The notes under the pieces are model-generated. The model did no database searches. It was not told the origin of the DNA and saw only the letters and a list, made by a program, of their open reading frames with translations. Shown here in pieces: positions 1 through 7,428 of a DNA stretch of 55,841 bases. The DNA comes from DASWOJ01 sp964242415. GTDB taxonomy: Bacteria; Pseudomonadota; Alphaproteobacteria; Acetobacterales; Acetobacteraceae. The translations under genes and the position numbers were made by a program. Location of the stretch: NCBI GenBank assembly GCA_964242415.1, contig CAXTAT010000034.1:1-55841 (forward strand). The letters run 5' to 3'. Within the stretch, counting starts at the first letter, position 1, and the number at the start of each line of letters is the position of its first letter.

Positions 1-578
1 GCGAAGGCGCCGGCGATCAGCGCCGGGGTGATGATCGCGAAGGTCATCTGGAACATCATGTACACCGTCTCGGGGATGGTGTACACGGAAGCGTTGTCGG
101 TGCCGGCGCCGAGGGTGAACGGCTTGTCCCAGCCGACCTCGATGCCCTTCAGCAGCACGCGGGAGAAGTCGCCGATGTACGGGTTGCCGTTGGTGAACGC
201 CAGGCTGTAGCCCGCGACGAACCACAGCACCGTCACCAGCGCGCAGATGGCGAAGGACTGCATCAGCGTCGCCAGGATGTTCTTCTTGCGGACCATGCCG
301 GCATAGAACAGCGCCAGGCCGGGGATGGTCATCATCAGCACCAGGGCGGTGCTGGTCAGCATCCAGGCGGTGTCGCCGGTGTCGATCTTGGCCTCGGCGG
401 CGGCCGCGGCGGCGGCGGCCGGGGCGTTGCCGGTGGCAGGCGCCTCGGTCGTGTTGGCGGGCGGGGCTGCGGGGGTGGACGTGGTCTGCGCCAGCGCCGG
501 CAGGGCCAGCATCAGCATCGCCGCCAGGACCGCTGGCCGCATCAGCATCGCTGGCAGCAACGCGAGCAAACGCTTCAT
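1..578 (-). CDS. amtB: Ammonium transporter (Amt family), 5' part only
   Basis: The gene runs off the left edge, so about the first 192 codons are visible. The product begins with a signal-peptide-like hydrophobic stretch ending near ALPALAQ. A low-complexity Ala/Pro/Thr linker follows, containing an alanine run, and then the first Amt membrane segments (DTAWMLTSTALVLMM, then GLALFYAGMVRKKNIL). The GLALFYAGMVR motif is characteristic of Amt/MEP/Rh channels, which conduct ammonium or ammonia across the inner membrane. An AAAGGAAA ribosome site lies just upstream of the ATG at 578. It follows glnK with 11 bases between them, the standard glnK-amtB arrangement in which GlnK plugs the channel when nitrogen is plentiful. 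The C-terminal half and the cytoplasmic tail cannot be assessed. Confidence 0.93.
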   Translation of the reverse strand, partial: MKRLLALLPAMLMRPAVLAAMLMLALPALAQTTSTPAAPPANTTEAPATGNAPAAAAAAAAEAKIDTGDTAWMLTSTALVLMMTIPGLALFYAGMVRKKNILATLMQSFAICALVTVLWFVAGYSLAFTNGNPYIGDFSRVLLKGIEVGWDKPFTLGAGTDNASVYTIPETVYMMFQMTFAIITPALIAGAF

Positions 579-589
579 GGTATTTCCTT

Positions 590-928
590 TCATAGCGCCT
601 CTGCGTCGGTCTCGCCGGTGCGGATCCGCACAGCGCGTTCAATGTCCATGACGAAAATCTTGCCGTCGCCAATCTTGCCGGTGTGGGCGGACTTCATGAT
701 CGCCTCCACCACCTGCTCGGCCAGGTCGGCGGGCACGGCGACTTCCACCTTCACCTTGGGCAGGAAGTTCACGTGGTACTCGGCGCCCCGGTAGATCTCC
801 GTCTGCCCTTTTTGCCGCCCGAAGCCCTTGACCTCGGACACTGTCAGGCCCTGGACCCCCAGCGGCGTAAGCGCCTCCCGGACGTCGTCGAGCTTGAACG
901 GCTTGATGACCGCCACGACCAGCTTCAT
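590..928 (-). CDS. glnK: Nitrogen regulatory protein P-II (GlnK)
   Basis: A 112-residue protein of the exact P-II length. It has the N-terminal MKLVVAVIKPFKLDDV strand-helix, the T-loop with the uridylylation target Tyr51 (YRGAEY) and the C-terminal GDGKIFV segment that contacts ATP. P-II trimers sense 2-oxoglutarate, ATP/ADP and, through uridylylation, glutamine. I call it GlnK rather than GlnB because it sits directly upstream of an ammonium transporter gene, although sequence alone does not separate the two paralogues. The start at 928 is supported by an AGGAGG ribosome site; a longer reading frame upstream lacks support. A sigma-54-like element lies about 70 bases upstream. Confidence 0.95.
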   Translation of the reverse strand: MKLVVAVIKPFKLDDVREALTPLGVQGLTVSEVKGFGRQKGQTEIYRGAEYHVNFLPKVKVEVAVPADLAEQVVEAIMKSAHTGKIGDGKIFVMDIERAVRIRTGETDAEAL

Positions 929-995
929 CCCACCCTCCTCTTTCCTTACCCGCGCCTCGCGCCACATTCGGCAGGCGACGTTGACGGTGCGCCAC

Positions 996-1010
996 TCAAG
1001 AACCGTGCCG
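996..1010 (-). promoter_or_regulatory. Possible sigma-54 promoter for glnK-amtB
   Basis: The minus strand reads CGGCACGGTTCTTGA. Against the -24/-12 consensus TGGCAC-N5-TTGC it keeps GGCAC, the five-base spacer and TTG, but the -12 GC is GA and the first T is C. It lies 68 bases before the glnK ATG. glnK-amtB operons of alphaproteobacteria are commonly NtrC/sigma-54 controlled. The imperfect -12 element keeps confidence modest. Confidence 0.4.
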
Positions 1011-1139
1011 CGCCGGAGGGGCGATGGTTGCTGGACCCGATAGGCCCAGGTTGCCCGCCGCATGGGCAAGCACTGCCCTAGGTTGTAACCGCCGCACCAC
1101 GGCCGTCTGCCCAGTTTGTACGCACAGGAGTGATCGAGA

Positions 1140-2369
1140 ATGCTGGATAACCTGGGAACCTACCGCGAGCCCGCTGCCGCCGTCGATGTCTGCGTCGTTG
1201 GGGCGGGACCAGTCGGGGCCACGCTGGCGTGCCGTCTGGCGGCGGGCGGGGTGCGCGTGGCCGTGGTGGACCGCGCGCCGCTGCCGCCGATGGAGCATCC
1301 GGACTTCGACGGACGGGCCTACGCCATCGCCGCCGGGTCGCGCCGGCTGCTGGAGGCCGCGGGGGTTTGGCGCAACCTGCCGCAGGCGCCGTCCCCCATC
1401 CTGGACATCCGCGTGTCCGACGGGCGGGTGGGCCGGCGGGCGTCCCCCCTGTTCCTGCACTTCGACCACCGGGAGGCCGGCAGCGAGCCGTTCGGCTGGA
1501 TGGTGGAGGCGCGGGCGCTGCGGGTGGCGCTGAACGCGCACATGCACGGCCAGCCCAACCTGCGGGTCCATGCCCCGGCGGAGGCCGCCGTGACGCGCCG
1601 GGGTGACGGGGCGGAGGTGCGGGTCAGCGACGGCGCCACCATCGCCTGCCGCCTGGTGGTGGCTGCCGAGGGCCGCGGCTCCCCGTTGCGCGAGCAGGCC
1701 GGCATTCCCGTCACCCGCGTCCCCTACAAGCAGCGCGGCATCGTGTCCGCCATCGAGCACGAGCGGCCGCATGGCGGGGTGGCGCTGGAGCACTTCCTGC
1801 CTGCCGGCCCCTTCGCGCAGTTGCCGATGGGTCCGACCGAGGGCGCCCCGAACGTGTCCGCCATCGTCTGGACCGAGGGCACGGCGCAGGCGGACCGGGT
1901 GATCGCGCTGGACGACGCCGCGTTCGGCCGGGAGATCGCGCGCCGGCTGGGCGACCACCTGGGCTGGGTGCGGCCGATCGGGCGGCGCTGGATCTACCCG
2001 CTGTCGGCCATGCACGCGCAGCGCTACGTGGACACCCGGCTGGCGCTGGTGGGGGATGCGGCGCACGGCATCCATCCGATCGCCGGGCAGGGGCTGAACC
2101 TGGGGTTCCGCGACGTGATGGCGCTGGCGGACCTGGTGGTCGCGGCGGTGGCGGAGGGAGCGGACCCGGGGGCGCCGGGGCTGCTGCTGCAGTACCAGCG
2201 GCGGCGGCGGCCGGACAACCTGCTGATGCTGGGCGCGACGGACGTGCTGGACCGGCTGTTCAGCACCGACAACCCAGTGCTGCGGGCGGCGCGGGACCTG
2301 GGCATCGCCGGGGTGCACCGGATGCCGCGGCTGAAGCGGCTGTTCATGCAGGCGGCGATGGGCGGGTAG
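1140..2369 (+). CDS. UbiH/UbiF/COQ6-family FAD-dependent hydroxylase
   Basis: A 409-residue flavoprotein monooxygenase. The N-terminal Rossmann motif GAGPVG is at residues 21-26 and is followed by the usual acidic residue in VAVVDRAP. The middle carries a GRGSPLREQAGI segment typical of the family, and the C-terminal FAD site reads GDAAHGIHPIAGQGLNLGFRD. This combination marks the ubiquinone-biosynthesis hydroxylases that oxygenate the aromatic ring of polyprenyl intermediates. Which ring position it hydroxylates (UbiH, UbiF, UbiI or UbiL role) cannot be read from sequence. A CAGGAG ribosome site precedes the ATG. It is transcribed away from glnK and is followed immediately by a PIN-toxin remnant. 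Confidence 0.88.
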   Translation: MLDNLGTYREPAAAVDVCVVGAGPVGATLACRLAAGGVRVAVVDRAPLPPMEHPDFDGRAYAIAAGSRRLLEAAGVWRNLPQAPSPILDIRVSDGRVGRRASPLFLHFDHREAGSEPFGWMVEARALRVALNAHMHGQPNLRVHAPAEAAVTRRGDGAEVRVSDGATIACRLVVAAEGRGSPLREQAGIPVTRVPYKQRGIVSAIEHERPHGGVALEHFLPAGPFAQLPMGPTEGAPNVSAIVWTEGTAQADRVIALDDAAFGREIARRLGDHLGWVRPIGRRWIYPLSAMHAQRYVDTRLALVGDAAHGIHPIAGQGLNLGFRDVMALADLVVAAVAEGADPGAPGLLLQYQRRRRPDNLLMLGATDVLDRLFSTDNPVLRAARDLGIAGVHRMPRLKRLFMQAAMGG

Positions 2370-2373
2370 GGCC

Positions 2374-2523
2374 TTGGCGACTTTCCATGATGCCCTGATC
2401 GTCGCCTCGGCGTTGGAGGCGGGCTGCACCATCCTGCTGTCGGAGGACATGGAGGACAACCTGGTGATCGGGGAGCGGCTGACCCTGCGCGACCCGTTCC
2501 GGCGGGCGCCGCCGAGGCGTTAG
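2374..2523 (+). pseudogene. C-terminal remnant of a VapC-like PIN-domain toxin
   Basis: Forty-nine codons from TTG 2374 to TAG 2521-2523 read FHDALIVASALEAGCTILLSEDM and end DPFRR. This matches the last third of PIN-domain ribonucleases, where the Asp of (W/F)DALI and the SEDM aspartate belong to the acidic metal-binding cluster. The N-terminal two thirds and any antitoxin gene are missing, because the monooxygenase gene ends five bases upstream. Its stop codon overlaps the stop of the convergent GGDEF-EAL gene. It is therefore a truncated relic, not a working toxin. Confidence 0.7.
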
Positions 2524-4907
2524 GCCGCAATCGGGGACGGTTGCCCCACAGCAGGCCGCACCGCTGCAAGCGTGGCATTGCCGTGCTGGCGCAGCATCTC
2601 CGGCACCTCGCACGCCGGCTTCGGCTTGCTGAACAAGTAGCCCTGCAGCTCGCCGCAGCCCTCCAGCCGCAGTGCCTCCAGGTGCTCGATCGTCTCCACC
2701 CCCTCGGCGTTGACCACCATGCCCAGCGAACGGCCCAGGCCGATCACTGCCCGGACGATCTTGCGGCAGTCCTCCTGCGTCGTGATGCCGCGCACGAAGG
2801 ACTGGTCGATCTTGATTTTGTCGAACGGGAAGCGCCGCAGGTAGCTCAGCGATGAGTACCCCGTCCCGAAATCGTCCATGGCGATGCGGACCCCCAAGCC
2901 CTGCAACGCATGCAGCGCCCCCAGCACGCCATCGTCATCCTGCAGCAGAAGGGATTCGGTGATTTCCAGTTCCAGCCGGCTCGCCGGCAGGCCGGAGGCG
3001 GCGAGGGCGTGCTCCGCGTCGTTCACCAGCGACCGCGTCCGGAACTGCACGGGCGACAGGTTGACCGCGACCTTCAGCGCGCCGGGCCATCCCGCGGCCT
3101 CGGCGCAGGCCTGGGCCAGCACCCAGGCGCCGATCTCCCCGATCAGCCCGGTCGACTCGGCCAAGGGAATGAACTCCGCCGGGCTGACCAGGCCGCGCTC
3201 CGGGTGCCGCCAGCGCAGCAGCGCCTCGAACCCGGCGATCCCCGTGGCATGCACCAAAGGCTGGTAGAACAATTCGAGTTGCCCCCCGTTCAAGGCGCGG
3301 CGCAGGTCCGCCTCCAGCGCCTGCTGCGCCTGCAGTTCGGCATCCATGCCGTTCTCGTAGAAATAGGGTATGCCGCGGCCCACAGCCCCCGCGCGGCGCA
3401 GCGCCAGGCCAGCGGCCTGCAACAGCCCGTCGGCGTCCTCGGTGCCGCTGGCCAGGGCAATGCCGATGCTGATGCCTATCACGACCTGCTGCTGGGCGAT
3501 CTCGTAGGGTTCGCTGACCAGGACGGCCAGCCGCTCCGCCAGCACCGTTGCATCCGCCGGCTGGTCCGGACTTTCCTGGACGACGGCGAACTCGTCGCCC
3601 CCCAGGCGCACCAGGAAGTCGGTTTCCCGCGTGGACTCCTTCAAGCGCCGAACCACTGCCCCCAGCAGGGCATCCCCGGCGGCCTGGCCCAGGGCGTCGT
3701 TCACGGCATTGAACCGGTCCAGGCTCAGGCGCAGCACGGCGACACCGGCGCCGCGGCGTGCCCGCGCCAGCACGTCGGGAAGGTGCTCGTTGTAGGCCAG
3801 CCGGTTGGGCAGGCCGGTCAGCGAGTCGTGCCGGGCCATGTGGAACAGACGGTTTTCGGTGGCGCGGCGCTCCGTCGTGTCCTCGTAGGTCGCCACCCAG
3901 CCGCCCTGCGCGATGGGCTGCTGCGACACGGCGATGGAACGGCCGTCTGGCAGGTCGAACGACAGCGCGGCAATGGTGCCGCCCCGGGCGGACCCCAGCA
4001 GCCGCAGCAGCCCGGCGGCCTGCATCACCTGCTCGACCGGTGCCCCGGCCTCCGGCGCGCCGAACATCTCGCCAAAGCGCCGGTTGGCCACCGCCAGGCG
4101 CCCATCCGCGCCAAACAGGCACAGGCCCTGGTTCATGTTGCCCAGCGCCGCCTCCAGCCGTGCGTGCTCATGCGCCAACTCCCCGGCATGGCTGGCCGCC
4201 TGGTCGGCCATCAGCGCGCGGATCTCACCGAGCGCCGCGGCAATGCTGTCCTGCATGGTGGCGAGCGCCTGCAGCAGCTCCGCCGTCTCCCCCCGGCCGG
4301 TCACCGGGATGGCGTTGTCCAGCGATCCCGCGGCAATGGCCTGGGCGATCCGTACGGCCCGGCGCACCGGTGGGACGATCATCCCGCTCAAGACGAGGGT
4401 GATGGCCAGCGCGGCCAGCAGGATCAGGATGAAGACCAGCATCATCTGCCGGTGCTGGGCCGCCAGCATCCGTCCGACGTTCTGGCGGTATAGGAAGCCG
4501 TCGCCGGCGAAGATCTCCACGGCATGCTCGAACCCGGCCTGCACCTCCAGGAAGGCGGGATCGAACGGACCAGCGGTCCGCACTCCCACGGCGACGACAG
4601 CAGCGGCCAGGCTCTCTGCGGCGGCCCGGCCCCTGGGTGACATGGCGCGCCCCTGCGCCACGGCGAGGTCGCCGACCACGCCGGCGACGGCTGCTGGATC
4701 AGGCTGACCGTAACGCGCGCTGACCGCCAGGGATGCGAAGCCGGCCTGGGCGGACCGCAGGTAGCTGACCCCCATGAACGCCTCGTCGTAGATGCGCAGC
4801 GCCAGCTTCCCGAGGTCCCGCTCCGCCCGTTGGGCATACAGGCCCAGCAGTGCCGTCAGCATCGTCAGCGCCAGGCAGCCAGCGAGGATTTTCGAGCGGA
4901 TCGTCAC
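2520..4907 (-). CDS. Membrane-bound cyclic di-GMP protein: HAMP-PAS-GGDEF-EAL
   Basis: A 795-residue protein. An N-terminal membrane helix (about residues 8-25) and a second helix (about 155-178, VFILILLAALAITLVLSG) bracket a periplasmic helical sensor region. A HAMP segment (about 180-235), a PAS-like domain (about 245-350), GGDEF and EAL follow. The GGDEF motif is intact (about residue 436) and is preceded by an RETD I-site at the canonical five-residue distance, so product inhibition of a cyclase is expected. The EAL domain keeps EALLRW, ELEITES, DDFGTGYSS and KIDQSF, so phosphodiesterase residues also look intact. The net activity cannot be predicted. The start is GTG at 4907. It is monocistronic as far as visible. 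Confidence 0.9.
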   Translation of the reverse strand: MTIRSKILAGCLALTMLTALLGLYAQRAERDLGKLALRIYDEAFMGVSYLRSAQAGFASLAVSARYGQPDPAAVAGVVGDLAVAQGRAMSPRGRAAAESLAAAVVAVGVRTAGPFDPAFLEVQAGFEHAVEIFAGDGFLYRQNVGRMLAAQHRQMMLVFILILLAALAITLVLSGMIVPPVRRAVRIAQAIAAGSLDNAIPVTGRGETAELLQALATMQDSIAAALGEIRALMADQAASHAGELAHEHARLEAALGNMNQGLCLFGADGRLAVANRRFGEMFGAPEAGAPVEQVMQAAGLLRLLGSARGGTIAALSFDLPDGRSIAVSQQPIAQGGWVATYEDTTERRATENRLFHMARHDSLTGLPNRLAYNEHLPDVLARARRGAGVAVLRLSLDRFNAVNDALGQAAGDALLGAVVRRLKESTRETDFLVRLGGDEFAVVQESPDQPADATVLAERLAVLVSEPYEIAQQQVVIGISIGIALASGTEDADGLLQAAGLALRRAGAVGRGIPYFYENGMDAELQAQQALEADLRRALNGGQLELFYQPLVHATGIAGFEALLRWRHPERGLVSPAEFIPLAESTGLIGEIGAWVLAQACAEAAGWPGALKVAVNLSPVQFRTRSLVNDAEHALAASGLPASRLELEITESLLLQDDDGVLGALHALQGLGVRIAMDDFGTGYSSLSYLRRFPFDKIKIDQSFVRGITTQEDCRKIVRAVIGLGRSLGMVVNAEGVETIEHLEALRLEGCGELQGYLFSKPKPACEVPEMLRQHGNATLAAVRPAVGQPSPIAA

Positions 4908-5325
4908 CGGCCGGTGCCGGGCCGATAGGACGGGTCAGCGCGCATCCGCCTGCAGCGCCATCCCCGGGTGGATGTGACGGCGCACCGTGAACGTGCCGAC
5001 ACTGGTGGAGTGGACGTCAATGGCCTGGCCCGGCCTTCGGAGGGCGCCAGCAGCCGTCCGCCGTCCCCGCCGTGGCCCGCGCTGGGGAGCACGGCTGCAA
5101 AGCCCGGCACCGCCGCCTGCCTTGCGCGCCATGATCCGCCGAAGCTTTTGCTGACCGACATGCCGGTACGTTATCAACCGAAATAGTGAACACTTCCCTT
5201 ACATCACCATGGCAGCAGGTCATTGTGTGTTATTTCCAAACTGAATCCGTCATGACCGAACGGGGTCATACCAGGGGCCGCCTGCACTGACCCTTGCACG
5301 GTCGCACCATGTCTGCCGCCGTGAT

Positions 5326-5428
5326 TGCGAGCCGCTGCGGCACGGCACTCCAGGGGTGCACGGACTGCGCCTCCAGCCTTGCGCTCCCTGGATTGCCGCG
5401 TCGCAAGCGTTCCTCGGTGACGGGCGAG
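5326..5428. repeat. REP-like composite repeat, copy 1
   Basis: Two inverted arms of the type TTGCGAGCC...GGCAATCC: an arm starting GATTGCGAGCCGCTGCGGC near 5329 and an arm CTGGATTGCCGCGTCGCAAG near 5391. The second arm, read on the minus strand, closely matches the arm at 32646-32685, including the shared core CTTGCGACGCGGCAATCCAG. Confidence 0.65.
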
Positions 5429-5593
5429 GGAGTGGGCCAACCGGTCATGGCAAACCGCCCGTGGTACCAGTTCGTGCCGGAACCAGGACCCGCCGGGGAT
5501 GAAAGATGCCCCATGATGGGCAACAAATTGCTGTTTTCAAAGCATTTTTTACCTGGCGCAGCGTTTCAGGGCTACATGCAAACCCTGACCGTT

Positions 5594-5632
5594 CCCGAGG
5601 GCTGCTTCGCGAAGCGGCTCGCAATGACTGGG
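5594..5632. repeat. REP-like repeat, single arm
   Basis: A hairpin-forming arm CTGCTTCGCGAAGCGGC followed by CTCGCAATGAC. It resembles one arm of the composite repeats at 5326-5428 and 32646-32752. No partner arm is visible. Confidence 0.5.
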
Positions 5633-5754
5633 TGAGCGCGGGGACTGGGTAGGCGCGCGCTGCGACTGGGCGGCGGGCGAATGGGGTTGGAACGACCAGG
5701 TGTGCGACGAGCGGGCGAACGATGCAGAACGGTCATGGGGCAATCTCGCCGGCC

Positions 5755-6040
5755 TCATGGAGCGTGGCGCAGGTGCGGGGCCATGGTGGCGAACCGCCGC
5801 ACCCGGTCCTGCGGACGCACGAAGCCGCGGCCGGCATGGTCGAGCACCCCATGGGTGACCGCGCGTCCGCGTGCGCGCAGGGCGGCGGCGGTCTGCTCGC
5901 TCCCGGTGATCGCCGCCCGCGGATTGCGCGTGCCATGCAGCACCAGCGGTGGCGCCTGGATGTGGGCCGGCGTGGCGGACCGGGCCGATGCGGTCGAACA
6001 GCGCGCGCTGCCGGGCCGGGTCGCCATTTTCGCCCGCCTG
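5755..6040 (-). pseudogene. C-terminal remnant of an S9 (prolyl oligopeptidase family) peptidase
   Basis: On the minus strand two frames together rebuild the end of an S9 peptidase. The first reads GENGDPARQRALFDRIGPVR; after a one-base insertion in a GGCCCAC run near 5965 the next frame continues HIQAPPLVLHGTRNPRA, then SEQTAAALRARG and GRGFVRPQDRVRRF to a TGA at 5755-5757. In working enzymes the corresponding motifs are HGxxDxR, with the catalytic Asp, and EGHGF, with the catalytic His. Here they read HGTRNPR and AGRGF, so both catalytic residues are lost. The upstream two thirds are absent. It is clearly dead. Confidence 0.75.
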
Positions 6041-6210
6041 GCGCCGGGCAACAGGATGCGGCCATTGCAGAAGAATGGCGGCGAACTCGCGGTGCCGATA
6101 ACCGTATAAGCCGCGCGACCAAGGGGCGTCCCGGCAGCATAGAACGGGACAAGCCCGTTGATAAATCCGCCGAATCGCCCCATTTACTGGGGCCGCACAG
6201 CAGGCAACCC

Positions 6211-7428
6211 ATGGACCTTCTCAAGAAGCTGGAAATCCTGGCCGACGCTGCGAAGTACGACGCGTCCTGCGCCTCCAGCGGCACCGTCAAGCGCAGTTCG
6301 CTGGGGGAAAAGGATGGCGTCGGCAGCACCGAGGGCATGGGCATCTGCCACGCCTACGCGCCGGACGGCCGCTGCATCTCGCTGCTGAAGATCCTGCTGA
6401 CCAACTCCTGCATCTACGATTGCCTGTACTGCATCAACCGCCGCTCCTCCAACGTGCAGCGCGCCCGCTTCACGCCGGAGGAGGTCGTGACGCTGACCCT
6501 CGGCTTCTACCGCCGCAACTGCATCGAGGGGCTGTTCCTTAGCAGCGGCATCATCCGCAGCCCCGACTATACGATGGAACAGGTGGTGCGGGTGGCGAAG
6601 CTGCTGCGGGAGGAGCATGGCTTCCGCGGCTACATCCATCTCAAGACCATCCCTGATGCTTCCCCCGAGCTGCTGCTGGAGGCCGGCAAGTATGCCGACC
6701 GGCTGAGCATCAACGTGGAGCTGCCGACCGAGGCTGCGCTGACCAAGCTCGCCCCGGAGAAGGACCTGCCCAGCATCCGCCGCAGCATGGGCCGGATGCG
6801 GCTGCGGATCGACGAGGCGAAGGCGGAGAAGCGGTCGCCCCGGTTCGCGCCGGCCGGGCAGAGCACGCAGTTGATCGTCGGCGCCGACAGCAGCAGCGAT
6901 CGCAGCATCCTGGACCTGAGCACCAACCTGTATGGCAGCTATGGCCTGCGCCGGGTGTACTACTCGGCGTTCAGCCCGATCCCGGACAGCAGTGCCCTGC
7001 TGCCGCCCAAGAAGGCGCCGCTGCTGCGGGAGCACCGGCTGTACCAGGCCGATTGGCTGATGCGGTTCTATGAGTTCAAGGCCGACGAGATCACCATGGA
7101 CGGCGCGGGCAACCTGGACCTGTCGATGGACCCCAAGCTGGCCTGGGCGCTGCAGCACCGCGACCAGTTCCCCATGGACGTGAACCGCGCCACGCGGGAG
7201 CAGCTCCTGCGGGTGCCCGGGCTGGGCGTGAAGTCGGTCGATAAGCTGGTCCGCGCCCGCCGCCATGCCCGCCTGCGCATGGAGGACCTGGCCCGGCTGC
7301 GCCTACCGATGGCCAAGGTGGCGCCCTTCGTCATCGCCGCCGACCACCAGCCCGGCGGCCTGCTGGACAGCGCCCGCCTGTCGCAGCGCTTGGTGCCCAA
7401 GGCGCAGCAGGCGGACCTGTTCGCGTGA
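6211..7428 (+). CDS. Putative DNA modification/repair radical SAM protein (UDG-linked family)
   Basis: A 405-residue radical SAM enzyme with the cluster motif CIYDCLYC (Cys67, Cys71, Cys74). The C-terminus carries a helix-hairpin-helix DNA-binding motif, DVNRATREQLLRVPGLGVKS. This is the family annotated as a radical SAM protein linked to a uracil-DNA-glycosylase-like gene (TIGR03916 as I recall). The next gene overlaps it by four bases and is exactly that partner. The reaction is unknown; the HhH motif and partner argue for action on damaged or modified DNA. The first Met in good context is at 6211, with only a weak GCAGG ribosome site; the longer open frame upstream covers the S9 relic and is rejected. 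Confidence 0.9.
   Translation: MDLLKKLEILADAAKYDASCASSGTVKRSSLGEKDGVGSTEGMGICHAYAPDGRCISLLKILLTNSCIYDCLYCINRRSSNVQRARFTPEEVVTLTLGFYRRNCIEGLFLSSGIIRSPDYTMEQVVRVAKLLREEHGFRGYIHLKTIPDASPELLLEAGKYADRLSINVELPTEAALTKLAPEKDLPSIRRSMGRMRLRIDEAKAEKRSPRFAPAGQSTQLIVGADSSSDRSILDLSTNLYGSYGLRRVYYSAFSPIPDSSALLPPKKAPLLREHRLYQADWLMRFYEFKADEITMDGAGNLDLSMDPKLAWALQHRDQFPMDVNRATREQLLRVPGLGVKSVDKLVRARRHARLRMEDLARLRLPMAKVAPFVIAADHQPGGLLDSARLSQRLVPKAQQADLFA

Larger units (their letters stand above)
4908..5754. other. Intergenic stretch without a convincing gene
   Basis: About 850 bases. Open frames here are short, mutually overlapping and match no family I recognise. The part around 5160-5250 is AT-richer than its surroundings and could hold a promoter for the GGDEF-EAL gene. 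From about 5326 it contains REP-like repeat arms, listed separately. The rest looks like decayed sequence. Confidence 0.5.

Noticed and set aside
4904..5223. A possible small gene upstream of the GGDEF-EAL gene (minus frames ending TFTVRRHIHPGMALQADAR)
   Set aside because: The frames are short, mutually overlapping, and match nothing I know; no ribosome site or conserved motif supports one over another.
6141..6160. GAACGGGACAAGCCCGTT upstream of the radical SAM/udgX operon as a LexA (SOS) box
   Set aside because: Alphaproteobacterial LexA sites need a direct repeat GTTC-N7-GTTC (or GAAC-N7-GAAC); here only a small inverted repeat is present.
5722..6210. An N-terminal extension of about 160 residues on the radical SAM protein
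   Set aside because: The extension is the antisense of a decayed S9 peptidase tail, and the family begins at MDLLKKLEILADAAKYDA.
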